From NCBI GenBank assembly GCA_964406575.1, contig CAYOSH010000012.1, positions 50,554-114,553 of the forward strand: a DNA stretch of 64,000 nucleotides, in the 5' to 3' direction. The DNA comes from WTAW01 sp964406575 (GTDB lineage Bacteria; Acidobacteriota; Aminicenantia; Aminicenantales; Aminicenantaceae). Below, piece by piece: positions 36,070 to 45,097 of this stretch; position 1 is the first letter of the stretch; each line of letters begins with the position of its first letter. A model generated the notes under the pieces. That model did not search any database and was not told the origin of the DNA. It was given only the letters and a program-made list of their open reading frames with translations. The translations under genes were made by a program, and so were the position numbers.

Positions 36070-37413
36070 ATGAGTTTTTGGCTATTCGTGGGTGAAATTT
36101 CTTTTCTCGTTTTGATAGGATTTTTCTTTACCTTCACTTTGTACAGCTACAGGGAAAAAGAGGAAAAGGCATTTCGATCGAGCCTTTTGTTTTTGCTCGG
36201 TTTAATTTTGATGAATCTCCTTTTCCTTATCATGCCCGGCCTTGTGAGAAACCTGTTGTTCTTGACCGTGTTTCTGGCAACGTCTGTTGCTGTTTTCATT
36301 CTCTTTTTTTCAACGAGTCCAAGCAGTGCGACGAAGATTATCGGGGAGCAGAAAAAAGTGGATGAGAGGGACACAATTTTTGCCCGGTTTGAACACCGAG
36401 AGAACAGTAAAAACTACAATGATTATTATTCTCTAAAACCTGAATACAAAACTATTGATGATGAGATTCGCTCGCTTCCCGATATTCTCACTCCGGTACA
36501 CATAAAGAAGGATCCTGTTCTTTTTTCTCTTGCAGCTGCAGAAGATGATTGTTTAAAAAATTTCATAACGCTTGTGAGTGGAGAAGTCATCGCGGGACAA
36601 ATGGAAATGTCGCCTTTTGACAACACACAGAAGGTGAAAAAGATCATTAATTATCTGGGGGCTGGCATTTGCGGCGTGTGCGAATTAGACCAAGCGTATG
36701 TTTATTCTCATGTCGGAAGAGGACCGGAGCCTTTTGGGGCGGAAATATACCTCAAGCACAAGTTTGCTGTCGTGTTTGCTATGGAGATGGACCGCAGGAT
36801 GATCGCAGCCTCCCCGAAGGCGCCTGTTCTTGTAGAAACAGAAAGAAAGTACGTCGAAGTCGCTAAGGTAGCCATCATCGTATCGGACCTCATCCGGCGT
36901 ATGGGTTATGAGGCACGGGCACATATCGCGGGGAGCAACTATCAAGCCATCCTTCCTCCCCTCGGTTGGAAAGCGGGGGTCGGAGAAATCGGGCGGATAG
37001 GGATATTGATCACGGAAAAATATGGCCCTTGTGTACGATTAGGCCTCATTACGACGAATCTTCCCCTTACCCCCGATACTCCAAAGACTTTTGGTGTCCA
37101 GGATTTCTGCCAAAAATGCAAAAAATGTGCGAACAACTGTCCGGCTCAAGCCATCCCATTAGGAGATAAAACAGAAGAAAATGGAGTACTGAAGTGGGTT
37201 CTGAACAGAGAGGGATGTTACAGGTTTTGGAGAAAGGCGGGAACGGATTGTGCCATGTGCCTTTACGTTTGCCCATATAGCAAGCCGCGGAACTGGTTCC
37301 ATGACTCTGTGCGCAAATTGAACTCACAATCCTCAACAGCTCAGGCTGTATCCTTGTGGGCCGATGATTATTTCTACGGCCGGATCCCCTTGCCCAAAGA
37401 GCCTCCCTTTTAG
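36070..37413 (+). CDS. Membrane-anchored reductive-dehalogenase-like iron-sulfur protein
   Basis: The 447-residue protein starts with about three membrane helices (residues 4-85) and has no Tat signal. The soluble part matches the core of corrinoid reductive dehalogenases: ERKYVEVAKVAIIVSDLIRRM, PLGWKAGVGEIGRIGILI and RLGLITTNLPLTPD. Two 4Fe-4S motifs follow: FCQKCKKCANNCP (from about residue 344) and a second with spaced cysteines at GCYRF, DCAMCLYVCP. RdhA enzymes are normally Tat-exported with a separate membrane anchor (RdhB). Here the anchor is in the same chain, as in poorly studied RdhA relatives. The electron acceptor is unknown, and dehalogenation should not be assumed. Confidence 0.8.
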   Translation: MSFWLFVGEISFLVLIGFFFTFTLYSYREKEEKAFRSSLLFLLGLILMNLLFLIMPGLVRNLLFLTVFLATSVAVFILFFSTSPSSATKIIGEQKKVDERDTIFARFEHRENSKNYNDYYSLKPEYKTIDDEIRSLPDILTPVHIKKDPVLFSLAAAEDDCLKNFITLVSGEVIAGQMEMSPFDNTQKVKKIINYLGAGICGVCELDQAYVYSHVGRGPEPFGAEIYLKHKFAVVFAMEMDRRMIAASPKAPVLVETERKYVEVAKVAIIVSDLIRRMGYEARAHIAGSNYQAILPPLGWKAGVGEIGRIGILITEKYGPCVRLGLITTNLPLTPDTPKTFGVQDFCQKCKKCANNCPAQAIPLGDKTEENGVLKWVLNREGCYRFWRKAGTDCAMCLYVCPYSKPRNWFHDSVRKLNSQSSTAQAVSLWADDYFYGRIPLPKEPPF

Positions 37414-37541
37414 CGCAATTCCGCAGCTTCGTGGTCCCGCAACACCTCTCGCGGATGAATGGGATAAGTTGATCCATTGGAAAAGATTCATTTGATTCGG
37501 CCATAAAAAATTGATATGGCAATGTCAAGGAGGGAAGGAAA

Positions 37542-38849
37542 ATGATTTCAAGCCGACGTCAGTTTTTGAAGGGAGTGAGTCTCAGTCTCAGCAGCATGGG
37601 CCTTTTTGGTTTAGCAAAAAAAGATGCCGAAGCCGCGTTCGCAAAGAAGCGTGGAGAGGTTAAACACCTGTCTGCGCATGAGGTCGCTCAGGATGAAAGC
37701 TTCTGGTTTCATGCACAACAAGCCTTCGACATCGACCGAAGCATCATTAACCTCAACAACGGGGGAGTGCATCCTGCGCCACGGATCGTCATAAACGCTG
37801 TAAAACGATACATGGATTGGTCGAATGGTGCCCCTGTGCTGAATTCTTGGCAGTACATGAGACCCAGAAAGGAGCTCATTCGCAGGAAAATTGCTGATAT
37901 TTTTGGATGCTCTCCAGAGGAAATCGCCCTTGTTCGGAATGTAACAGAAGCGCTCCAGATAGCACTCCTGGGTATCGCATTGAAGCCTGGAGATGAAGTT
38001 CTCACCACACTTCACGACTACCCTTCCATGAAAAATGCCCTTTTCCAAAGGGAGAAGAGAGAAGGAGTGGTGGTCAAGACTTTCAATTTTCCCTATCCTC
38101 CTGAGAGACTGAGTGTTCTGACCGACCTTTTTGAAAAAAATATCACTCCGAAGACGCGAATGATTCTTCTATGTCACATCACCAATTTAACGGGTCAGAT
38201 TTTTCCGGTGAAAGAAATCTGTCAGTTGGCGAAGATACATGGGATTGAAGTTGTGATCGACGGTGCTCACGCCTTTGGCCATTTTCAATTCAAGCAAAAG
38301 GATCTGGATTGTGAAATCTATGGCGCCAACCTTCATAAATGGATGATGGCCCCCATCGGGACCGGTTTTTTGTACGTCAAAAAAGACCGGATCAAAGACA
38401 TTTGGCCGTTGTTTCCAGCCCCAGAACCGCTCGGCGAGGATATAAGGAAATTTGAGCATGTCGGCACTCAGCCAGAAGCGTTAAAGCTAGCTGTAGGAGA
38501 GGCCATCGCTTTCCATAACGGCATCGGAGCAGAGAATAAACAGGAGCGACTCCGTTATTTGAGGAATTATTGGGCCAAAAAACTGGAGAACGTTCCCGGA
38601 GTGAGGATCCTCACCTCTTATTCTCCAGAGCAATCCTGCGGGCTTGGAACGTTCACTGTCGAAAACTTCGATATTCCGAAATTGACTCAGGTGCTGTTCG
38701 ATAAACACAAAATCTACAGCATATCTGTAGGTGTTCCGGAAGATACTGTAGGAATCCGGGTGAGTCCCAGCATCTACACAACTCTCGGAGAGTTGGACAT
38801 GTTTGTTGAAGCGGTCACTCATTACATCAAAAACGGTCTTCCCGTATAA
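37542..38849 (+). CDS. Tat-exported class V (isopenicillin-N-epimerase-like) PLP enzyme
   Basis: The protein of 435 residues begins with SRRQFLKGVSLSLSS, a twin-arginine signal. The mature part is a class V aminotransferase-fold enzyme: LNNGGVHPAPRIV, VRNVTEALQIAL, VVIDGAHAFGHFQF and GANLHKWMMAPIGTGFLYV, in which Lys of LHKW is the PLP lysine. Export by Tat makes sense because PLP must be inserted in the cytoplasm before export. The activity could be an epimerase, a desulfurase or a lyase; it cannot be settled here. It is followed 35 bases later by another class V enzyme. Confidence 0.85.
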   Translation: MISSRRQFLKGVSLSLSSMGLFGLAKKDAEAAFAKKRGEVKHLSAHEVAQDESFWFHAQQAFDIDRSIINLNNGGVHPAPRIVINAVKRYMDWSNGAPVLNSWQYMRPRKELIRRKIADIFGCSPEEIALVRNVTEALQIALLGIALKPGDEVLTTLHDYPSMKNALFQREKREGVVVKTFNFPYPPERLSVLTDLFEKNITPKTRMILLCHITNLTGQIFPVKEICQLAKIHGIEVVIDGAHAFGHFQFKQKDLDCEIYGANLHKWMMAPIGTGFLYVKKDRIKDIWPLFPAPEPLGEDIRKFEHVGTQPEALKLAVGEAIAFHNGIGAENKQERLRYLRNYWAKKLENVPGVRILTSYSPEQSCGLGTFTVENFDIPKLTQVLFDKHKIYSISVGVPEDTVGIRVSPSIYTTLGELDMFVEAVTHYIKNGLPV

Positions 38850-38884
38850 CTCATGAATTTAAAACACGCTGCCAGGGAGCACCA

Positions 38885-40117
38885 ATGAAATACAACGAGT
38901 GGGATTTGGAAAGAGATCTGGAAGCAATCAGGGAGGAATTTCCGATATTGAAAAAATGCGTGTACCTGATCAGCAACTCCCTTGGAGCGGTTCCCCGGCA
39001 AGTCCGCAAAGATCTTCTGGCTTATTATGAGCTTTGGGCGGAAGAGGGAGTCAGCGCCTGGAGCCAGAAATGGTGGAGCCTCGCCAGATGGTTAGGAGGT
39101 AAGGTTGCCTCGCTGCTCCACGCAGAAAAAGACACGGTTACTATGGTGACCAATGCCACCCTTGCCCATTGGGTTGCTCTGTCCACAAAATTTCAAGCAA
39201 AAAATACGAACCGCACAAAAATCATCATGACAGATTTGGATTTTCCTTCGAGCATTTACGCTGTTCAAAAGATCAGTGAATTCATGGATTGGAAGCTCCA
39301 TGTCGTCCGAAGCGATGGCCGGCCCGGCATAGATGTGGAAGATATCCTGAGTCATATTGATGAAGAAACCCTCTTTGTTGCTACCTCTCATGTGTACTTC
39401 AAATCGGCATATATTCAAGATATATCTCGAATCATTGAATATGCCCATCGGATGGGAGCTTGGGCAGTGATCGATGGCTATCATGCACCCGGATGCATTC
39501 CGGTGGATCTCACAGAGCTTGAGGTCGATTTTTACATCGGGGGGTGCCTTAAGTGGCTGTGTGGTGGACCGGGGAGTGCGTTCCTATATGTGAGACCAGA
39601 ATTGGCTTCCTCCACACAGCCCCAACTGACAGGATGGCTGGCCCACAGGTCTCCCTTTTCGTTCTCAGAAACGATGGATTTTACAGAGGGCTCATACCGA
39701 TTCTTGTCCGGAACACCCCCGATTCCTTCGCTCTACACGGCGCGAGCGGGATTAGCAATAATCGAAGGAATCGGTGTTCCACAGATCCGGAGAAAGTCTC
39801 TGTCCCAAACAAGTTTGATCATCACAAATGCCAAAAAAAGGCATTTTGATGTATTCACACCAGAAGTGGATAAATTGCGAGGGGGTGCGGTTTCTGTGTG
39901 CGCCCCGTTCGCATTCCAAGTCAAACAGGCCTTAGAGAAACGAAACATCAAGGTGGATTACAGGAAGGGAATTGAAGGACAACCCGATGTTATCCGGATA
40001 GGTCCCCATTTTTACACGCATGACGAAGAGATCCTCACACTTTTCGAAACCATGGACACCTTATATTCGACACAGGAATACAAATCCTTCCCTAGCGAGA
40101 TTAAACATGTCACCTGA
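38885..40117 (+). CDS. Kynureninase-like class V PLP enzyme
   Basis: The protein of 410 residues has YLISNSLGAVPRQVR at its start, WAEEGVSAWSQKWW, VTMVTNATLAHWVALST, VIDGYHAPGCIPVDL and the PLP lysine in GGCLKWLCGGPGSAFLYV. These segments follow the kynureninase pattern (NSLG, GWxxH-type region, PLP lysine near C-x-K). It has no signal peptide, unlike the preceding Tat-exported relative, so the two are not equivalents in one place. No tryptophan catabolism genes are near. The substrate is unknown. Confidence 0.82.
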   Translation: MKYNEWDLERDLEAIREEFPILKKCVYLISNSLGAVPRQVRKDLLAYYELWAEEGVSAWSQKWWSLARWLGGKVASLLHAEKDTVTMVTNATLAHWVALSTKFQAKNTNRTKIIMTDLDFPSSIYAVQKISEFMDWKLHVVRSDGRPGIDVEDILSHIDEETLFVATSHVYFKSAYIQDISRIIEYAHRMGAWAVIDGYHAPGCIPVDLTELEVDFYIGGCLKWLCGGPGSAFLYVRPELASSTQPQLTGWLAHRSPFSFSETMDFTEGSYRFLSGTPPIPSLYTARAGLAIIEGIGVPQIRRKSLSQTSLIITNAKKRHFDVFTPEVDKLRGGAVSVCAPFAFQVKQALEKRNIKVDYRKGIEGQPDVIRIGPHFYTHDEEILTLFETMDTLYSTQEYKSFPSEIKHVT

Positions 40118-40282
40118 CTGATGTTCTCGAATGAGTTCGTTCAATTGTACAATCCAGTAAATTGCGTTATTTGAGGACTCAAGCCGTCATTCAGCACAGT
40201 ATGGGATATGCTCACGATGAAAGCGGTTGATTTCCAGATCGATTTCCCTTAAATTACCTATGAGGAGTCTTGTGGTTTTTGA

Positions 40283-42655
40283 ATGGTATCAATTCTGAAA
40301 AGCGCTAAAGACATTTTAATCTGCATTGTTCTATGCGTCCTCGTCCCTTTCATTCAAGTTTTGAATTCTGAGATCTATTACCCATGGAAAGATGTCTATA
40401 TTGGAGCGCTCGACGCGGAAAAATGGGCAGGATTGGTCTTACTCCCAAACAAAGAGAGTGCCTTCGCTTTTCATATCAGGGTGAAAAAAGGGGAAGAGAC
40501 AGCAGAGGGGATAGACCTTTTTTATCTCGTTTCAGAAGTGGGCCCTCATTCGCCAGATGGAAAGTACGCAAGGATCAAATTGGATTTAAGCCTTCCGTTC
40601 GGCAAAAAAAATGAAACTCCGATCATGAAAAAACCCTCTTCCGGCTCTGACACCCTGGTTCTCGAATGGTCCCGAAAGGATGAACGCGCGGTCGTCGGGA
40701 GGCTATTGGTCCCTAAAAATATCGAAGTCCAATTAATCCATTATTTTCCCTGGGATTTTAAGGGGAGATACCAGCTGCTCACCGATGGCCAAGTCAGGGG
40801 AGAAAGCGGATCAGGCGAAAGTCAACTTTATCTATTCTGGTCGAGCATTCGAGGCAATCTCGTTTCATCTGCGTCTCAGGGAGAAGAGTTGACTGTTTCA
40901 TACCCGGAAGAACGGAGAGTCTATTTTGTCGTTGGAGTAGGTGATAATTTCCGCATTTTATCCAATCATATCTACAGGTATAAAAATGAGCGGACGATCG
41001 ATAACATCCTGGACGAGGAAAAGACGCGATACGCGAAGAAAAGAGTGACTATCAACGGCTTTAACAAGGGTATTGCCAAAGCGATAACGAACAACCTCTT
41101 TTGGATGTCCCTCTACCAGCCGGGGGAACACCGGTTCTACACTCCCGCAGGACGCAGATGGATTTTTCCTCAACCCGACGGGACTCCCGACCACTGGACC
41201 ATTTTTGAATGGGACTCTTTTTTTAATGCTCTGGAACTCGCAGTAGAGAGCAACAAACATGCTGTGGATGTCTTAAGATCTGTCCTGGAGACACAATATC
41301 CCAACGGAAATATCCCCAATTGGAGGGGACGCTTCGGGGGAGCAAGCGATCGTTCTCAGCCGCCCGTGGGTTCCTATGTTGTCCTGAAGTTTTTTCTAAA
41401 GAGTGCTGACTTGGATCTCTTACAGTTTGCCTATCCGATCCTTGTGAAATGGCATGCTTTCTGGAAAGAGCCGAGATCCAACGGATTTCCCCGAAGAGAT
41501 GGCAATAATGATGGCCTGCTCGAATGGGGTTCAGATGCAGAACTTGTGGCCCAAAGTGTGCCCAGCTGGGAGGAGAATGCTCCAGGAAAAACCAGAGCCA
41601 TGTGGGAATCCGGTCAGGATGATCTGCCGAGCTGGGATGAGGCCTCTTTTGATGAGGATTCAGGCACATTGACAATGAACTGTCTCGACCTGAATTCTCT
41701 GTATGCCCTCGATTGCTGGTGCCTTGCCCAGATGGCCCAGATCCTCGAAAAACTCGAAGATTATAAGGCTTTCATGGAGGAATACGAGGCCATGAAGACA
41801 CTGATCGATGAGGTCTTTTGGGATGAGAAGGAAGGATTCTATTTTGACCGTTATTGGGATGGACGATTTTCCAAAAGAAAAGCGGCCTCGAATTTTTATC
41901 CTCTCTTAGCCAGTATCCCAGATGAGGACAAGGCTCTGCGGATGTTGAGGCACCTGTTGAACGAAACCGAATTTTGGGGCGATTACGTTCTTCCCACAAT
42001 ATCACGCGATGACCCCGCATTTAAAGACCAGCAATACTGGAGAGGAACCATATGGCCACCGACGAATTATTTGGTCTACCAGGGATTAAAGGCGTACGGG
42101 TTTGATGCCGTTGCCTCAGAATTTGCCAAAAAAAGCGCATCCCTGTTCCTAAGGACCTGGGACAATTTTCAGCTGTGCCCGGAAAATTATGATTCAAGAA
42201 CGGGTGAAGCAGGAGGACAGAGATACCAAAGCTGGGGGCCTCTTTTTGCATTGATCGCCTTGGAAGAATTTTTGGATGTCACTCCATGGGAAGGATTCCG
42301 GTTCGGGATGATCGATCCAGATAAGAAAGGCAGGCTCTCCCGAATCGCTATGCAGGGAAGGCATTATGATGTGGAAGTGAAAGGATCTGCGATCAAATTG
42401 TGGGAGGAAGGAAAAGAGATCATCAACTGCAATGGGAGTGCTGTATTCAGGCACTTTTTGTACTCGAAAAACGAAGTGTATTTCGAGATCAAGACTCTGG
42501 AACCTCGGGAAGTCAGAGTCCGATTTCTCACCAAAGGAAAATACCAGCTCATCCTTGATGATCGTGTCAAAAATTTGTTCGAGGGCAACGCCACAAAAAT
42601 AAAAATTCCAGAGGGAGAGCACACTGTGCTTGTTTTTCTGATCGACGAGAAATAA
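40283..42655 (+). CDS. Exported GH63-like (alpha/alpha)6-barrel glycoside hydrolase
   Basis: A 790-residue protein with an N-terminal signal peptide (hydrophobic 10-28), a beta-rich N-terminal domain (about 30-250) and a GH63/trehalase-like barrel (about 260-690). Barrel landmarks are TIFEWDSFFNALELA, DGNNDGLLEWGSD, MNCLDLNSLYALDCW, EGFYFDRYWDGRF, YWRGTIWPPTNYLVYQGL and QRYQSWGPLFALIALEE. Relatives hydrolyse mannosylglycerate, glucosylglycerate or alpha-glucosides. A GT-A glycosyltransferase similar to mannosylglycerate-type synthases is encoded downstream at 43662-44924, so both may concern the same solute or glycan. Export makes turnover of an extracytoplasmic substrate more likely. Confidence 0.82.
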   Translation: MVSILKSAKDILICIVLCVLVPFIQVLNSEIYYPWKDVYIGALDAEKWAGLVLLPNKESAFAFHIRVKKGEETAEGIDLFYLVSEVGPHSPDGKYARIKLDLSLPFGKKNETPIMKKPSSGSDTLVLEWSRKDERAVVGRLLVPKNIEVQLIHYFPWDFKGRYQLLTDGQVRGESGSGESQLYLFWSSIRGNLVSSASQGEELTVSYPEERRVYFVVGVGDNFRILSNHIYRYKNERTIDNILDEEKTRYAKKRVTINGFNKGIAKAITNNLFWMSLYQPGEHRFYTPAGRRWIFPQPDGTPDHWTIFEWDSFFNALELAVESNKHAVDVLRSVLETQYPNGNIPNWRGRFGGASDRSQPPVGSYVVLKFFLKSADLDLLQFAYPILVKWHAFWKEPRSNGFPRRDGNNDGLLEWGSDAELVAQSVPSWEENAPGKTRAMWESGQDDLPSWDEASFDEDSGTLTMNCLDLNSLYALDCWCLAQMAQILEKLEDYKAFMEEYEAMKTLIDEVFWDEKEGFYFDRYWDGRFSKRKAASNFYPLLASIPDEDKALRMLRHLLNETEFWGDYVLPTISRDDPAFKDQQYWRGTIWPPTNYLVYQGLKAYGFDAVASEFAKKSASLFLRTWDNFQLCPENYDSRTGEAGGQRYQSWGPLFALIALEEFLDVTPWEGFRFGMIDPDKKGRLSRIAMQGRHYDVEVKGSAIKLWEEGKEIINCNGSAVFRHFLYSKNEVYFEIKTLEPREVRVRFLTKGKYQLILDDRVKNLFEGNATKIKIPEGEHTVLVFLIDEK

Positions 42656-42863
42656 TAGAATTTCCTGATTAAGCATCATGTATGGGGAGAATCGGAATTC
42701 ATGAAAATCCTGGCTGTCGAGCAAGCCACTGTTGTAAAAGATATGATCGCCAAAAAAGTCGTGAGAGGCTTATCGCTGATGTCCAGAAGTTTATAGGACA
42801 GGATGGTTTCTCTGATGACAAATCTATTCTAGGGTGCAAATGGCAGGGAGACAGGATAATCTG

Positions 42864-43289
42864 ATGGAAGAAATCCGGCTTACTTTCCCGAGAAAAGTCT
42901 CCTATTTACGCTTGGTGGCACACATCTCCAAGCAGGTCTGTTCTCTGATAAAAAAATGCCGTGTTGGTGAGAATTTTGCCAATGATGTGGAACTCTGTAT
43001 GAGTGAAGCATGCACTAATGCCATCAAATACGGTTATTGTGACGAGACAGAAGATGTCATTTCCCTCTACTTCCAGATTTTTTCGGATAGACTCGTCCTC
43101 AAAGTGCAGGATAAAGGGAGTGGATTCAACCTGAATAACCTCCCTAAACCAGACATAAACAGCCTTTCTGATAGAGGATATGGGATTTATATCATCCGTA
43201 GCAAGATGGATAATGTGCAGTATAGCCAGACGACCGAAGGAAATTTCTTAACGATGACCAAATTCTTCAAAGATCAAAACAAAGCATAA
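42864..43289 (+). CDS. RsbW/SpoIIAB-type anti-sigma serine kinase
   Basis: A GHKL ATPase domain of about 141 residues. It has an N-box DVELCMSEACTNAIKYGY, a G1 box VQDKGSGFNLNN and a G2 box RGYGIYIIRSKMD. ATG 42864 is the likely start, although the in-frame ATG at 42834 is possible. It is followed 13 bases later by a STAS gene, the usual kinase/antagonist pair of partner switching. No sigma factor gene is adjacent. Confidence 0.9.
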   Translation: MEEIRLTFPRKVSYLRLVAHISKQVCSLIKKCRVGENFANDVELCMSEACTNAIKYGYCDETEDVISLYFQIFSDRLVLKVQDKGSGFNLNNLPKPDINSLSDRGYGIYIIRSKMDNVQYSQTTEGNFLTMTKFFKDQNKA

Positions 43290-43302
43290 ATGGAGGAACG
43301 GG

Positions 43303-43644
43303 ATGAAGTTGAGTGTCACCAGAAAAGACGGAATTCTCGTCATAACACCCAAATTCAAAAGGATCGATGCGAGCGTGGCCACGGATTTAAAGTCGAAACT
43401 TCTCGAATTTTTAAAGAATGGAGACAAGATAATCGTGATCAATCTCTCTGAAGTGGATTTTATCGACAGTTCCGGTTTGGGTGTATTGGTCCTGATATTG
43501 AGGAAGATCGGAACAGATGGCAAGATCAAGCTCTGTAAGTTGAATGAAGGAGTGAAGTCTATATTTGAATTGACGCGCCTCGATGAAGTTTTTGAGATCC
43601 ACAAGACGGAAGAGGGGGCTCTGGAAAGCCTCCGGAGCCATTGA
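43303..43644 (+). CDS. STAS-domain anti-sigma factor antagonist (RsbV/SpoIIAA type)
   Basis: A 113-residue STAS protein with VDFIDSSGLGVLVLIL, in which the second Ser of DSSG is the usual phosphorylation site. GGAGG precedes the ATG. It sits between an RsbW-like kinase and a glycosyltransferase gene with only 17 bases to the latter's start. The trio is probably one transcript, linking the glycosyltransferase to a regulated response such as stress. The phosphatase that would reset it may be the FHA-GAF-PP2C protein at 3434-5110. Confidence 0.92.
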   Translation: MKLSVTRKDGILVITPKFKRIDASVATDLKSKLLEFLKNGDKIIVINLSEVDFIDSSGLGVLVLILRKIGTDGKIKLCKLNEGVKSIFELTRLDEVFEIHKTEEGALESLRSH

Positions 43645-43661
43645 TCTTTTGGAGGTTTAGA

Positions 43662-44924
43662 GTGATTCAAATCGTCGAAAATCCGGAACGGATAAAACGA
43701 GCAGAAATCGTGGTGGGGATTCCGTCACTGAACGAAGCGGATTCCATCGGTCATGTGATTGCGACTGTTGATCAGGGATTGACCCAATTTTTTGGGAAGA
43801 AGGATTCTGTCATCATCAATGTTGACAATTTTTCTCCTGACGGGACAAGACATTCCTTCTTGAATACAAAGTCCAGGACACCTAAGCTTTACTGCTCCAC
43901 AGCCAAGGGCGTTAGAGGTAAGGGGCGCAACATCAAAAACCTGTTTCAGGCCAGTGTAGAGCTCGGGGCCAAAGCGATCCTGATGGTCGATGCCGATCTT
44001 CAGAGCATTACACCAGAATGGATCCAATATTTTGCTGAGCCGATCTACATGGGATATGACTATGTGATACCCATTTATGTGCGTCATAAATATGACGGAA
44101 CGATCACCAACAACATCACCTATCCATTGACGCGTGTTCTTTATGGGCTTCGAACTCGTCAACCCATTGCTGGGGATTTTTGTTTCTCCGGAAGACTCGC
44201 CCGGGCTTTTTTGACAGAAAAAACATGGAATAAAAATGTTTCCGAGTTTGGCATAGATATTTGGATGACAACCATTGCGATAGCCAGAGGATTTAATGTC
44301 TGCCAGACATTTCTTGGCGCTCCCAAATCTCATCGTGCCAAAGATCCTGGCGGACAACTTGGCCCTATGTTTTATCAGGTCGTCGGGACCCTCTTCGACT
44401 TGGCCGTGGATTTTGAATATTTATGGAAGGACACCTCTGAAAGCCGACCAACTAGTATTTTTGGATTCGGCCTTGGGGTCAAAGAAGACCCTCCAATAGT
44501 CCATGTCAATGAGGAGAATCTGCTGAAAACCTTCATGAAAAGCTCCAAGAGATATGCGACGTTATGGAAAAAAGTGATTGCTGAGATCAACCTTGAGGAT
44601 CTATTACAGAACAAAGGAAGGGGGGTCAGGGAAGTGAATTTTCCTGCTGATTTATGGGCACGGATCCTGTTCGACTATATTGTGGCTTACCGTGATGAAT
44701 TGGTCGTCAGGCACAAGCTGCTTCTTTCTTTGATCCCGATCTATTTCCTGCGTACTCTTGGATATATCAACGGGACTCGTGAATTGGACACCAAAGAGGC
44801 CGAAGACTATCTGGATACAGAATGCCGTAAAATGGAGAAAGAGAAGTACTATTTTATAGCCAAGTGGAATCAAACCCCTCGAAAGGACGGGATCCCTTCA
44901 ATTGCCCAATACCTCGCCGATTAA
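43662..44924 (+). CDS. GT-A family glycosyltransferase (mannosylglycerate/glucosylglycerate-synthase-like)
   Basis: A protein of about 420 residues with an N-terminal nucleotide-sugar fold: VVGIPSLNEADSIG, then the metal-binding DAD of ILMVDADLQSITPEWI, QPIAGDFCFSGRLARAFL and FGIDIWMTTIAIARGFNVC. These last three segments resemble mannosylglycerate synthase (GT78) and related GT81 enzymes, but the sugar and acceptor are inferred, not shown. The start is a GTG at 43662, because GGAGG is 7 bases before it; an upstream TTG would overlap the STAS gene. It follows a kinase/STAS pair, and a GH63-like hydrolase lies about 1 kb upstream of it. Confidence 0.78.
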   Translation: MIQIVENPERIKRAEIVVGIPSLNEADSIGHVIATVDQGLTQFFGKKDSVIINVDNFSPDGTRHSFLNTKSRTPKLYCSTAKGVRGKGRNIKNLFQASVELGAKAILMVDADLQSITPEWIQYFAEPIYMGYDYVIPIYVRHKYDGTITNNITYPLTRVLYGLRTRQPIAGDFCFSGRLARAFLTEKTWNKNVSEFGIDIWMTTIAIARGFNVCQTFLGAPKSHRAKDPGGQLGPMFYQVVGTLFDLAVDFEYLWKDTSESRPTSIFGFGLGVKEDPPIVHVNEENLLKTFMKSSKRYATLWKKVIAEINLEDLLQNKGRGVREVNFPADLWARILFDYIVAYRDELVVRHKLLLSLIPIYFLRTLGYINGTRELDTKEAEDYLDTECRKMEKEKYYFIAKWNQTPRKDGIPSIAQYLAD

Positions 44925-45097
44925 CGTCATCGTTTCTCTATCCGTGATGAAGAATCCCTGTAAGAGCACTTCGCTTGATTCCAAAACAAAATCCACCTAT
45001 CGTTCCCCAACACTCAATCTTATCGATCCATGACGCTCGTAAGTCTCTTTGCCATTATGGAAAGGAAGAGTTGATTCTGGAAATCTGCAATTTTTTT

